Origin: Nocardia iowensis
GTDB taxonomy: Bacteria; Actinomycetota; Actinomycetes; Mycobacteriales; Mycobacteriaceae
Reading direction: 5' to 3'
Length of the DNA: 64,000 nucleotides
Assembly: GCF_019222765.1 (NCBI RefSeq)
Contig: NZ_CP078145.1
Span: 4,092,001 to 4,156,000 of the forward strand
The position numbers and the translations under genes were made by a program. The notes below the pieces were generated by a model, which searched no databases, was not told the DNA's origin, and worked only from the letters and a program-made list of their open reading frames with translations. Below are positions 57,969 through 64,000 of the stretch, one piece after another (the first letter of the stretch is position 1; each line of letters starts with the position of its first letter).

Positions 57969-58325
57969 CTACGACGCGATGGCGGTGCCGCCGATCGAGA
58001 CGTAGACCAGCATCACCATGAAAAGGAACCAGCCTGCGCCCTGCCAGATCGGCCAGGGTTTGCCGCGCCGCCACTCACGGTAGGTCTCGATGAAGGCGCC
58101 GATGCCGCCGAGCAGCAGGATCACGGTCGGCGCGAGGAGGACGGCGGTTTTGGCGTCGGTGTCACAGAGCAGGGTGCCCGAATCGGAACAGGAGCTGCGA
58201 TTGGCTGTCCAGATCACGGCCGCCGCGAAGACGAAGGCCGCCGCTGCGTTGATCGACAGCACGTAGGTCGCGGCGCGCCGGAAGGTCTGTGGATCGCGCC
58301 ACCGTTTTTCCACGTCGTTGACCAT
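57969..58325 (-). CDS. hypothetical membrane protein, 118 aa
   Basis: This protein has three membrane helices (about residues 18-40, 62-82 and 95-115) with a Cys pair in the outer loop (RSSCSDSGTLLCDTD). GAGGTG lies before the ATG. I know no family. It converges on the oxidoreductase gene with 12 bases between the stops. The loop Cys pair suggests an oxidised extracytoplasmic loop. Confidence 0.72.
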   Translation of the reverse strand: MVNDVEKRWRDPQTFRRAATYVLSINAAAAFVFAAAVIWTANRSSCSDSGTLLCDTDAKTAVLLAPTVILLLGGIGAFIETYREWRRGKPWPIWQGAGWFLFMVMLVYVSIGGTAIAS

Positions 58326-58452
58326 CTCTGCACCTCACGGTGATCGGGTCCGCCTAAAGGCGCTCTACCCGAGATTGCCGAGCGGACGCTGGTCAAACAT
58401 CACCCGCTCAGCAACCTGGTTCCGAACCGGACGTCCAGGCGCACTGCCGGAA

Positions 58453-59052
58453 TCACGCGGGCGGAGCAAGCACCGAGCACACGTGGGTGCGAAGCGTCTT
58501 GCGCAGACGTTCGACGCCGAGCGAGCCGTGCGGTGTCACCGCATCGAGGCTGAGGCCCTCCATGATCGCGGTGATTCGTTCGGCCTCCTCGGCCGGTTCG
58601 GGGACGGCGAGGGCGCGCAGCGCGTCGGTCACCACCTGGCGCAGGTCGGCGGCCATCTGCTCGGTGACCGGCCGGAACACCGGCTTCGTCCGGGCGGCGA
58701 CGATGAACTCGAGCAGCACGATCGATTCGACGCGCCGTTCCTCGTCGACCGGGAGCAATTCTTCCAACAGCGATTGCAGGGCGTCGACGGCTCGTTCGCC
58801 GGTCAGCCCGCGCAGCGCGGCGACGGGGTGCCGGGCCAGCCTGCGCCCCATCCGGTCGCCGACCTCCGTCGCCGCCGCGGCGAGCAGGTCCTGATGATCA
58901 TCGAAGTAGTGCCGTACCGACCCGATGTTCAACCCGGATTCGACAGCGACCTTACGCAGCGACAGCCCCTCCAGGCCTTCGGCGACTACCAGCCGGAACG
59001 CTGCTTCGACGACGTGTTGGCGACGCTGTTCGGCGTCGATACGTGCGGGCAC
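58453..59052 (-). CDS. TetR family regulator of the second ABC-F operon
   Basis: This 199-residue regulator has a TetR domain (RRQHVVEAAFRLVVAEGLEGLSLRKVAVESGLNIGSVRHYFDDHQDLL in outline) and a helical C-terminal half of the BetI-like type. It starts at GTG 59052, 39 bases after the ABC-F stop, on the same strand, and has its own operator just upstream that matches the operator before the ABC-F gene. Hence it probably represses both itself and the ABC-F gene. Confidence 0.9.
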   Translation of the reverse strand: MPARIDAEQRRQHVVEAAFRLVVAEGLEGLSLRKVAVESGLNIGSVRHYFDDHQDLLAAAATEVGDRMGRRLARHPVAALRGLTGERAVDALQSLLEELLPVDEERRVESIVLLEFIVAARTKPVFRPVTEQMAADLRQVVTDALRALAVPEPAEEAERITAIMEGLSLDAVTPHGSLGVERLRKTLRTHVCSVLAPPA

Positions 59053-59062
59053 CAGCTCAATG

Positions 59063-59078
59063 TATCGCAGCTGTGATA
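59063..59078. promoter_or_regulatory. operator before the TetR gene (TATCRCAG type)
   Basis: TATCGCAGCTGTGATA is a 16-bp palindrome with one mismatch, 10 bases before the TetR start. Its TATCRC...GTGATA half-sites equal those of the site at 60779-60800. Confidence 0.65.
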
Positions 59079-59091
59079 AACGATGGCGGGC

Positions 59092-60771
59092 TCAGCCACG
59101 GTGTCGCGCGACCCGACCTTCGTCCCATACCGGCTCGGCCGACTCGTAGACCGAACCATCGGCGCCGAAGACGACGAAGCGATCGAAGTCCCGGGCGAAC
59201 CACCGGTCATGGGTGACGGTGAGAACGGTGCCTTCGAAGGTGCTCAACGCGTGCTGCAAGGCTTCGGCGGAGACGAGGTCGAGGTTGTCGGTGGGTTCGT
59301 CCAGCAGGAGCATGGTCGCTCCGCCGAGCTCGAGCAGCAGGATCTGGAACCGTGCTTGCTGTCCGCCGGAGAGCGAATCGAACGTTTGCTCCGCCGCGTC
59401 CGCCAGCTCGTAGCGGGCAAGTGCCCGGGATGCCTCGTCACGCGGCAAGCCGGACCGGTGTTCGTCGCCGCGATGCAGGATCGACACCAGGGTGCGAGCG
59501 AAAAGGTCCGGCCGCCCGTGGGTTTGGGCGAACCACCCCGGACGAACCCGAGCGCCGAGCCGTGCCCGGCCCGAGTGCCGCACGGGTTCGACCGGCAGAT
59601 CGCCCACCGGTTCGTGTTCGGGTTCCGGGTCGCTGCCGCCCGCTGCGAGCAGGCGCAGAAAGTGCGACTTGCCCGACCCGTTGGAGCCGAGTACGGCGAC
59701 TCGATCGCCGTACCAGACCTCGAGATCGAACGGCTTCATCAGGCCGGCGAGCTCGAGGTTTTCGCAGACCAGGGCGCGCTTGCCGGTGCGCCCGCCGCGC
59801 AACCGCATCGTCACGGTCTGCTGGCGTGGCTGGGCCTCGGGCGGACCGGCGTCCCGGAACCGTGCGAGCCGCGTTTGCGCGGCGCGATACCGCGACGTCA
59901 TATCCGAGTTGTAGGCAGCCTTCTGCTTGTACATCTGGACCAGCGCTTTGAGCTTGACGTGCTCGTCGTCCCACCGTCGCCGCAGCTCGTCGAGGCGGGC
60001 GAACCGCTCGGCCCGCGCCTGGTGGTAGCTGTCGAAACCGCCCGGATGTACCCACGCGGTGTTGCCTGCCGCGCCCAGTTCGATGGTGACGATGCTCTGC
60101 GCGGTGCGCGCCAGCAACTCCCGGTCGTGACTGACGTACAAGACACTCTTCGGCGTCTCGACCAGGCGGTCCTCCAGCCAGCGCTTGCCGGGAACGTCGA
60201 GGAAGTTGTCCGGCTCGTCGAGCACCAGCACCTCATCGGGCCCACGCAACAATGCCTCCAGCACGAGGCGCTTCTGCTCGCCGCCCGACAGGGTCTGTAC
60301 CGCACGTCGCATGCATTGGTCGAAGGGCATACCGAGGGCCTTGGTGGTGCACACGTCCCACAGCACCTCGGCGTCGTATCCGCCTGCATCGCCCCATTCG
60401 GCCAAGGCGGACGCATAGGCCAGTTGTGCCTCGGTATCGTCGCGAGACTTGATCTTCGCTTCCGCCAGGTCGACTGCCGCGGCGGCCCGGCGCAGTCGCG
60501 GCGGAGAGACCGACAGCAGTAGATCGCGAACATCGGCGCCGTCGCGGCCGATGAACTGCCGCATGACCCCGAGGCGACCGCTACGGGTGACCGAACCGGC
60601 CTCGGGGGTGATGTCCCCGGTGATGATGCGCAGCAGCGTGCTCTTGCCGGAGCCGTTGGCGCCGATCAAGGCGACCTTCGCTCCCTCGCTGACCCGGAAC
60701 GAGACTTCGTCCAGGAGGACGCGACCGTCGGGAAGCCCGTAGCAGATCGTGTTGACGTCGATGTGTCCCAC
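59092..60771 (-). CDS. ABC-F family ATPase
   Basis: This 559-residue protein has two ABC domains and no membrane segments. Domain 1 has Walker A GANGSGKST, signature LSGGEQKRL and Walker B LVLDEPDNFLD; domain 2 has GSNGSGKSH, LSGGQQARF and LLLDEPTDNLD. The DEPDNFLD form in domain 1 and a large insert in domain 2 set it apart from the ABC-F protein at 41631. Roles range from translation factors to ribosome protection against drugs. It starts at GTG 60771, 7 bases from an operator, with no ribosome site, so a leaderless, repressor-controlled transcript is likely. Confidence 0.9.
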   Translation of the reverse strand: MGHIDVNTICYGLPDGRVLLDEVSFRVSEGAKVALIGANGSGKSTLLRIITGDITPEAGSVTRSGRLGVMRQFIGRDGADVRDLLLSVSPPRLRRAAAAVDLAEAKIKSRDDTEAQLAYASALAEWGDAGGYDAEVLWDVCTTKALGMPFDQCMRRAVQTLSGGEQKRLVLEALLRGPDEVLVLDEPDNFLDVPGKRWLEDRLVETPKSVLYVSHDRELLARTAQSIVTIELGAAGNTAWVHPGGFDSYHQARAERFARLDELRRRWDDEHVKLKALVQMYKQKAAYNSDMTSRYRAAQTRLARFRDAGPPEAQPRQQTVTMRLRGGRTGKRALVCENLELAGLMKPFDLEVWYGDRVAVLGSNGSGKSHFLRLLAAGGSDPEPEHEPVGDLPVEPVRHSGRARLGARVRPGWFAQTHGRPDLFARTLVSILHRGDEHRSGLPRDEASRALARYELADAAEQTFDSLSGGQQARFQILLLELGGATMLLLDEPTDNLDLVSAEALQHALSTFEGTVLTVTHDRWFARDFDRFVVFGADGSVYESAEPVWDEGRVARHRG

Positions 60772-60778
60772 GGTTCGA

Positions 60779-60800
60779 ATTTATCACGACTGTGATAAAT
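60779..60800. promoter_or_regulatory. operator before the second ABC-F gene
   Basis: ATTTATCAC (60779-60787) and GTGATAAAT (60792-60800) are perfect 9-base inverted repeats around GACT. The site lies directly upstream of the ABC-F start and shares half-sites with the operator at 59063. Confidence 0.75.
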
Positions 60801-60881
60801 AGGTCGAACGGGTGCTTTCGCGTCTCGAAAAGCTCTGTGCCAGAAGGTTTTAACGAGACTGTGCCAGCGCGGGCGACGGAC

Positions 60882-61709
60882 TCAGGGTTTGCGCCCGACG
60901 CCCGCCCAGTACCAGGCGGATTCGGGGTCGGTGGCGTCCTCGCCAGGGTTGGGCCGCCAGGTGACCACGGGAACGACACCCGGCTCGATCAGCTCCGTCC
61001 CCGCGAACAGGGATTCGGTTTCGGCCCGACTGCGGGGATAGAAGGTGATGCCCGCCTCTTCGGCGGAGGCCACCACCCGAGCCATGGCACGCGCGTCGAA
61101 ATCGGCGGTGGGATGGGAGATCACGAGGTAGCTGCCGGACGGCACTACCTCCAGGAGATTTCCGATGATCTCGTGTGGGTGATCGCTGTCCCGGAAGTAC
61201 ATCATGATCGCCACCAGCATGATGGCGACCGGCTGGTCGAGGTCGAGAGTGGCGCCGAGGGCGTCGTCGCGCAGGATGGCGGCCGGGTCGTGCAGGTCGG
61301 CATGGATGAACGCGGTCTTGCCCTGCGGTTTGCTGGCCATCAGGGCGCGTGCGTGCGCTAGCACGATGGGATCGTTGTCGACATACACCACGCGTGCGGC
61401 GGGATCGAGCCGCTGCGCCACTTCATGGGTATTGCCCGCGGTCGGAATGCCGGTGCCGATGTCGAGGAACTGGTTGATGCCCGCCTCGCTGGTCAGATAG
61501 TGGACCGCACGGCCGAGAAACGCGCGATTGGCGCGGGCCATCGTGCGAATCGCAGGAATATGGTGGGCGATGGCGTCCCCGAGTGCGCGATCAGCCGGGT
61601 AATTGTCCTTTCCACCGAGCCAATAATCGTAGACGCGCGCTTCGTGCGCGACGCTGGTATCGATCTTGGTCGGTAATCCGGTGGTGGTCTGTGAACGGCT
61701 GTCCGGCAT
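60882..61709 (-). CDS. SAM-dependent methyltransferase, DUF574 family
   Basis: This 275-residue protein matches the actinobacterial DUF574 (PF04672) methyltransferase family. Landmarks are ARVYDYWLGGKDNYPADRA, QFLDIGTGIPTAGNTHEVAQ as the SAM site, VVYVDNDPIVLAHA, and the terminal WRPNPGEDATDPESAWYWAGVGRKP. The family is very common in nocardiae and streptomycetes, and its substrates are mostly unknown. AGGAGGG lies before the ATG. It is followed by no partner gene. Confidence 0.92.
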   Translation of the reverse strand: MPDSRSQTTTGLPTKIDTSVAHEARVYDYWLGGKDNYPADRALGDAIAHHIPAIRTMARANRAFLGRAVHYLTSEAGINQFLDIGTGIPTAGNTHEVAQRLDPAARVVYVDNDPIVLAHARALMASKPQGKTAFIHADLHDPAAILRDDALGATLDLDQPVAIMLVAIMMYFRDSDHPHEIIGNLLEVVPSGSYLVISHPTADFDARAMARVVASAEEAGITFYPRSRAETESLFAGTELIEPGVVPVVTWRPNPGEDATDPESAWYWAGVGRKP

Positions 61710-62176
61710 GGTGATCCCTCCTGTGGCGGTCGCGGGAAAGTCGGGCCCGGCGACGGCCGAGTCGCCCGTGGTCGGCGACTGCTACTGCGAAACTTGCTGG
61801 CTCAGGATATTCCAGCGAACCCTCGGCATGCGGTCATTCGGCCGGATAAGGGTGGGTTTTCAGGCTTCTGGACGGTTTCGGCGAACTTTTCCCGCAAGCG
61901 CTTCCCTTCGTCGCCCTCGGCGAGCAGCGAAGCCCGGCACCGCCCGGTGCTCGGTGTGTCGCCGTTCGGTGTGTCGCCCGCCATGCGTGATCTTGATGCG
62001 GTTGAATTGCCCAGGTCACGAGTTTTTCCGGTCACGAGCGGAAAGCGGGAGACGACATGGCACGAGTCCGCGCCGACAGATAGCGCCGTCGTGCCCGTGC
62101 GTCGATGAATTCTCCGGTGGCGCAATTTCTTCTTTCACCTGTCCCGACCCCTCAGCCTGCGAAAAGGAGCACGAAC
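61710..62176. other. 467-base gap with no recognised gene
   Basis: Between the methyltransferase and the small membrane-protein gene I find only weak frames without family resemblance or ribosome sites. GTGTGTCGCC is repeated with slight variation near 61950-61980. The last part is the promoter of the small gene. Confidence 0.4.
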
Positions 62177-62461
62177 GTGAGCATGATCCTCGCCGCGCTA
62201 CACGACACCGTTCTCGCGGAGGTCGGTAACCCGACACCGGAGCCGCCGCCCCTCGCCGACAAATTGCTGCAAATGGGCCGCTACTTCACCTGGCTGGTCC
62301 AACTGTCCGGCGTCACCGCCATCACCTACGGCGGCGGACGATTCGCCTGGGAGAAATGGAACGGCGGCGGTTTGCAGTCGCCCAAGATGATCGCCAGCGC
62401 GATGGCGGGTGGCGCGGTGGCCACCAGCGCGGGCACCATCATGAACGCCGTGATCGGCTGA
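62177..62461 (+). CDS. small two-helix membrane protein, pilin-sized, 94 aa
   Basis: GTG 62177 with AAGGAG 8 bases upstream opens a 94-residue protein. After an amphipathic lead (LADKLLQMGRYFTWL) come two hydrophobic segments (about 40-58 and 72-92) rich in Gly and Ala, with the second ending in GGAVATSAGTIMNAVIG. The size and topology resemble small VirB2/TrbC-like or conjugation-related membrane proteins of actinobacterial elements. No other transfer genes are near, so this is only a resemblance. Confidence 0.65.
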   Translation: MSMILAALHDTVLAEVGNPTPEPPPLADKLLQMGRYFTWLVQLSGVTAITYGGGRFAWEKWNGGGLQSPKMIASAMAGGAVATSAGTIMNAVIG

Positions 62462-62599
62462 CCCCCTCTCACCACCACCGGCTCGGCGGACAGTTCCGCC
62501 AGTTCGAATGCACCTTGCTGTGTGCACTGGCGGTGTCGCGCTTCCGCGCGCAGGTTGTGAAGGGTGCGGCTACTGGGAGCCGGGGGATTGTTTGCGGGC

Positions 62600-62790
62600 T
62601 TGGGTTGCGGCGGTGACCGGTCCGGCGATCGGGCCTGGAGTTTCAGCTCGCCGGGTTGGATGTCGAATCGGGCAGTGAACGACGCTCGGAACCCGCTCGG
62701 GGAGTTGTATCCGGATGATGTCGCTACGTCGACAACAGCCTGGGTGTTGGGGCAATCCCACAGGTAGGCAAGCGCTGACGGCCTCGGCAG
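62600..62790 (-). pseudogene. fragment of an AraC/Ada-type regulator
   Basis: The minus-strand frame reads AVVDVATSSGYNSPSGFRAS, then FTARFDIQPGELKLQA. This is the second helix-turn-helix of AraC proteins, closest to the Ada-type (SGYxSxSGFRxAFxxRFGxxPGE). The first helix-turn-helix, the Ada N-terminal domain and a start codon are missing, and a Pro-rich unrelated tail follows. About 60 codons survive. It sits in an otherwise empty 430-base gap (62462-62892). Confidence 0.6.
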
Positions 62791-62892
62791 ATGCTGGTGT
62801 TCAGAGATGTTGGTGGCCAACCGATCAGCGGCTGTGCGGATCGCGTGGTGCGGTATTGCTGGACGGGCGGGATCGTGAAGGTTCGGGGTTGG

Positions 62893-63807
62893 TCAGAGTT
62901 GGGCGGTGAGGGTGGTGCCGGTGAGGTGTTCGGCTTGGGTCCACAGGCGTGCCGCGACGGTCTTGTCCTGTGCCCGGCGGGGTGGGCGGGCGGGTTTCGG
63001 GGGTCCGATCATGACCCAGCGTGGGCCGAAGTAGCCGCCGGGTGTGGCATCGGGGCTGGTTGCCGCATACAGCAACGGTTCCGTGCCTTCTTCCGGGCCC
63101 TGGGACGGCACGATTTTGGTGGCCAGCGAGGTGAGCAGGCCGGGTCGGCCGCCGCCCATGGTCGGTCCCGAGGCCATCAGGTTGGTTCGAGTGGTGCCGG
63201 GGTGCGCGCCGACCGAGAGCAGCGGCCAGTTGTGTTGGGCTGCGAGGTCTGCCAGGTGCAGGGTCATCATCAGGTCGGCCAGTTTGGATTGGGCGTAGGC
63301 CTTGGTGGGGCTGTAGTGGCGGGTGGACTGCAGGTCATCGAGGTCGATTCGGCCGGTGGCGGCGCCGAGGCTGCTCATCGTGGCCACGCGTGGCGCGGGA
63401 GCCGACAGCAGCAGCGGTAGCAGCCGGACCGTGAGCGCGAACGGGCCCAGGAAGTTGCTGCCCAGTTGGAGCTCGAATCCGTCTGCTGTTTCGAACCGGC
63501 GGGGCACGTTCGCCACTCCGGCGTTGTTGAGCAGCAGGTCCAGCGGTTTGCCCTCGGCGATCAGGTCGTCGGCGAACTCGCGGACCGAAGCCAGGTCGGC
63601 CAGGTCGAGCCGGCGGACCTCGACGTGGGCGGCGGGGTGTGCGGTGCGGATCTCCGCTCGCGCTTGCTCGCCTTTGTCCGGACTGCGCACGGCGAGCACC
63701 ACGTGCGCTCCGGCTGCGGCCAGGCGTTCGGCGGCCTCTTTGCCGGTGCCGCTGTTCGCGCCCGTCACGACGGCGAGTTTGCCCTGTTGGTTAGGTACCT
63801 GATACAT
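62893..63807 (-). CDS. SDR family oxidoreductase (retinol/protochlorophyllide type)
   Basis: This 304-residue SDR has [18 protein letters not shown] for NADP binding, [27 protein letters not shown] with the catalytic Ser and [11 protein letters not shown] with Tyr and Lys. This is the retinol dehydrogenase-like group with a C-terminal segment containing GTRTNL-like [10 protein letters not shown]. The substrate is unknown. AGGAGG lies 5 bases before ATG 63807. It is divergent from a TetR gene with three operator copies between them, so it is probably substrate induced. Confidence 0.92.
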   Translation of the reverse strand: MYQVPNQQGKLAVVTGANSGTGKEAAERLAAAGAHVVLAVRSPDKGEQARAEIRTAHPAAHVEVRRLDLADLASVREFADDLIAEGKPLDLLLNNAGVANVPRRFETADGFELQLGSNFLGPFALTVRLLPLLLSAPAPRVATMSSLGAATGRIDLDDLQSTRHYSPTKAYAQSKLADLMMTLHLADLAAQHNWPLLSVGAHPGTTRTNLMASGPTMGGGRPGLLTSLATKIVPSQGPEEGTEPLLYAATSPDATPGGYFGPRWVMIGPPKPARPPRRAQDKTVAARLWTQAEHLTGTTLTAQL

Positions 63808-63821
63808 CACTGCCTCCTAAA

Positions 63822-63889
63822 AGACTGACGGTCTCTAACGTCGTCCACGGTAGCAGACCACTGGTCTTTTGTTAAGAGACCGGCGGTAG
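63822..63889. promoter_or_regulatory. three operator copies between SDR and TetR genes
   Basis: AGACTGACGGTCT (63822-63834), AGACCACTGGTCT (63855-63867, perfect 6-base arms) and the weaker AGACCGGCGGTAG (63877-63889) repeat one 13-bp pattern in the 95-base gap. TAAAAG and TTAAG ends extend two of them. Confidence 0.7.
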
Positions 63890-63902
63890 TTAAGATGTGT
63901 GG

Positions 63903-64000
63903 GTGGAGTTCAAGCGCGCACGCAGCGAAGAGCAGCGGCTCGAACGGCGTCGGCAGGTCTTGGTGACCGCGGCCGGAATGCTGACCGAGATGCCGGTCGC
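63903..64000 (+). CDS. TetR family regulator, partial at window end
   Basis: GTG 63903 opens MEFKRARSEEQRLERRRQVL followed by VTAAGMLTEMPVA, the typical first helix of a TetR DNA-binding domain. Only 32 codons lie in the window. It is divergent from the SDR gene with three operators between, so it is probably that gene's repressor. Confidence 0.75.
   Translation, partial: MEFKRARSEEQRLERRRQVLVTAAGMLTEMPV

Noticed and set aside
60771..60780. GGTTCGAAT, similar to a tRNA T-arm
   Set aside because: No acceptor or anticodon stem around it; it lies in the promoter of the ABC-F gene.

Overview
The window is high-GC DNA with actinobacterial signals, and its gene content points to Nocardia or a close mycolic-acid relative (inference; there is no rRNA or other marker gene). 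Supporting signs are a DUF3556-type membrane protein, DUF4189 and LGFP-repeat secreted proteins, a 13E12/DUF222 fragment behind an actinobacterial SOS box, a DUF574-type methyltransferase, many TetR/HxlR regulators each beside a palindromic operator, and frequent GTG/TTG starts. I found no rRNA, tRNA, CRISPR array, complete IS element or prophage.

Layout. 0.1-4 kb: an ABC exporter pair, a hypothetical gene and two SnoaL-like proteins. 4.2-9.6 kb: a secreted M1 metallopeptidase, a PhoD-like phosphatase, and a Tat-exported latex clearing protein (rubber oxygenase) with a divergent TetR regulator. 9.6-14.2 kb: a membrane Ser/Thr kinase with a repetitive linker, a secreted cyclophilin, a DsbA-like thioredoxin, a Nudix hydrolase and a haloacid dehalogenase. 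14.2-17 kb: a macro-domain protein with an ADP-ribosylglycohydrolase, i.e. a two-gene ADP-ribose module. 17-30 kb: housekeeping-like singletons (PPOX protein, DUF3556 protein, DUF1772 protein, aldo/keto reductase with HxlR, cysteine-synthase-like enzyme with HxlR, SDR with TetR) mixed with small secreted proteins and gene fragments.

26-34 kb is a decay zone. It holds a truncated SOS-controlled 13E12 gene, a metallo-beta-lactamase-fold gene with an apparent internal deletion, a frameshifted and deleted SDR, and a 5'-truncated epoxide hydrolase. 34-40 kb: an amidase lipoprotein, an unusual protein made of 36-residue Gly-rich repeats with a phage-tail-like C-terminus, and an intact epoxide hydrolase divergent from a CGNR zinc-finger regulator with three operator copies between them. 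40-46 kb: a TetR gene with a striking double operator, a putative drug-resistance unit (CatB/Vat-like acetyltransferase plus ABC-F protein, divergent TetR), an ABM monooxygenase and an orphan ABBA aromatic prenyltransferase.

47.9-54.8 kb is a six-gene operon (ROK regulator, solute-binding lipoprotein, two permeases, GH4 hydrolase, BadF-type sugar kinase). Its order and its operator match the Streptomyces csnR-K chitosan-oligosaccharide locus. 54.8-64 kb: tandem LGFP-repeat secreted proteins, a small secreted protein, an NADPH reductase, a second ABC-F/TetR operon with two matching operators, a SAM methyltransferase, a pilin-sized membrane protein, an AraC/Ada fragment, an SDR, and the start of a divergent TetR gene cut by the window edge.
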